DNA of 21,347 nucleotides from RGIG3009 sp045590855 (lineage in GTDB: Bacteria > Bacillota > Clostridia > Oscillospirales > Acutalibacteraceae): positions 1-21,347 of the forward strand of contig JAZNRV010000065.1 of assembly GCA_045590855.1 (NCBI GenBank), given 5' to 3'. Positions 20,983-21,347 of this stretch are shown one piece after another (the first letter of the stretch is position 1; every line of letters begins with the position of its first letter). The notes beneath the pieces are model-generated. The model ran no database searches. It was not told the origin of the DNA and was given only the letters and a program-made list of their open reading frames with translations. The translations under genes were made by a program, and so were the position numbers.

Positions 20983-21028
20983 AAAGGGCAGATTTAGTGA
21001 TTAAATATCGCTAACTCTGCCCTTTTTT
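20983..21028. terminator. Terminator-like hairpin
   Basis: AAAGGGCAGA/TCTGCCCTTT with an inner TTAG/CTAA stem and a T run. No gene ends just upstream on the plus strand, so it may belong to a lost gene or be part of the repeat cluster. Confidence 0.65.
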
Positions 21029-21102
21029 CATTTAAATAATTTTATCTTTAAGAGAAGGTGGCATCTGTCTACCATAATGTAGTAGAAAAAGTCATAATAT
21101 AG

Positions 21103-21111
21103 TGCTATAAT
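21103..21111 (+). promoter_or_regulatory. Extended -10 promoter of the AraC-family gene
   Basis: TGC followed by TATAAT (21106-21111). There is no convincing -35 box at 17 nt. Confidence 0.5.
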
Positions 21112-21143
21112 AGCTTTAACAATTATAAGGGAGCATCAAACAT

Positions 21144-21347
21144 ATGCCTATAATACTCGATCATCAATTGAGGGAACATATACCGCACAATGCTATAGAA
21201 TTTCCAATCACTTATTTTTACGATGAAATTGTTACTCTGCCGGATTGGGCGGGACCTTTGCATTGGCATCCTGAGTTTGAGATTGCAACAGCAGAATTCG
21301 GAGTTTTAGATTATCAGGTTGGAGAGCATCACATCATATTGAAAGCA
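21144..21347 (+). CDS. AraC-family transcriptional regulator, N-terminal part (partial)
   Basis: Sixty-eight codons are visible before the window ends. The segment LPDWAGPLHWHPEFEIA is the typical start of the cupin sensor domain of AraC/XylS regulators, where the His residues line the ligand pocket. The DNA-binding helix-turn-helix domain would follow outside the window. AAGGGAG at 21128-21134 supports ATG 21144. The regulated genes are probably downstream and cannot be seen. Confidence 0.75.
   Translation, partial: MPIILDHQLREHIPHNAIEFPITYFYDEIVTLPDWAGPLHWHPEFEIATAEFGVLDYQVGEHHIILKA

Overview
The window looks like a chromosomal segment of a low- to mid-GC Clostridia genome, most likely Oscillospirales/Ruminococcaceae-like. 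The basis is a rimM-trmD pair, a sporulation-type PdaA-like deacetylase, a DUF6106-type membrane protein, a Thr-rich lipoprotein linker, strong AGGAGG-type ribosome binding sites and many TTGACA/TATAAT promoters. I assign the lineage from gene content and style only; there is no rRNA in the window.

Layout. 1-5260 (+): end of rimM, trmD, an HPr phosphocarrier, uvrC, a DUF6106-like membrane protein, nnrD and a small lipoprotein. 5269-6456 (-): a PLP aminotransferase that shares a compact divergent promoter region with the methionine operon. 6511-8978 (+): the methionine operon, consisting of a promoter, a 25-codon Met-rich leader peptide, a mutually exclusive antiterminator/terminator, metY and metA. 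9048-10664 (+): a SulP anion transporter. 10706-11808 (-): two overlapping short chromate-transporter genes. 11840-12011: two tandem three-hairpin (cloverleaf-like) modules between direct repeats. 12067-12825 (-): a Thr-rich lipoprotein. 12952-13736 (+): a small ferredoxin-thioredoxin-reductase-like Cys protein and a phosphoribosyltransferase. 13729-17087 (-): comF, recD2 and a small membrane protein, overlapping or closely spaced. 17135-19608 (-): PdaA-like deacetylase, dusB and a muramoyl-alanine amidase. 19744-19828 (+): tRNA-Tyr. 19866-20084: an array of variable hairpins separated by a 10-nt repeat. 20122-20762 (+): a four-helix-bundle (S23/Avd-like) gene overlapping a zinc-ribbon lipoprotein gene. 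20787-21028: nested inverted repeats and an inverted copy of the tRNA-Tyr 3' segment. 21144-end (+): start of an AraC-family regulator.

The two most interesting things are these. First, the Met leader appears to be a complete ribosome-mediated attenuator: 9 Met codons in 25, with the end of the leader ORF exactly complementary over 10 nt to the 5' arm of the terminator in front of metY-metA. It stands where an S-box or T-box would normally be expected. MetA carries Glu111 and MetY is of the O-acetylhomoserine type, so the operon encodes a coherent acetyl-homoserine direct-sulfhydrylation route to homocysteine. Second, there are two hairpin-array loci sharing a TATATCAT core. One leads directly into the promoter of an Avd-like gene next to tRNA-Tyr and is bounded on the far side by an inverted tRNA-Tyr fragment, so it looks like a small mobile or repeat-associated cassette.
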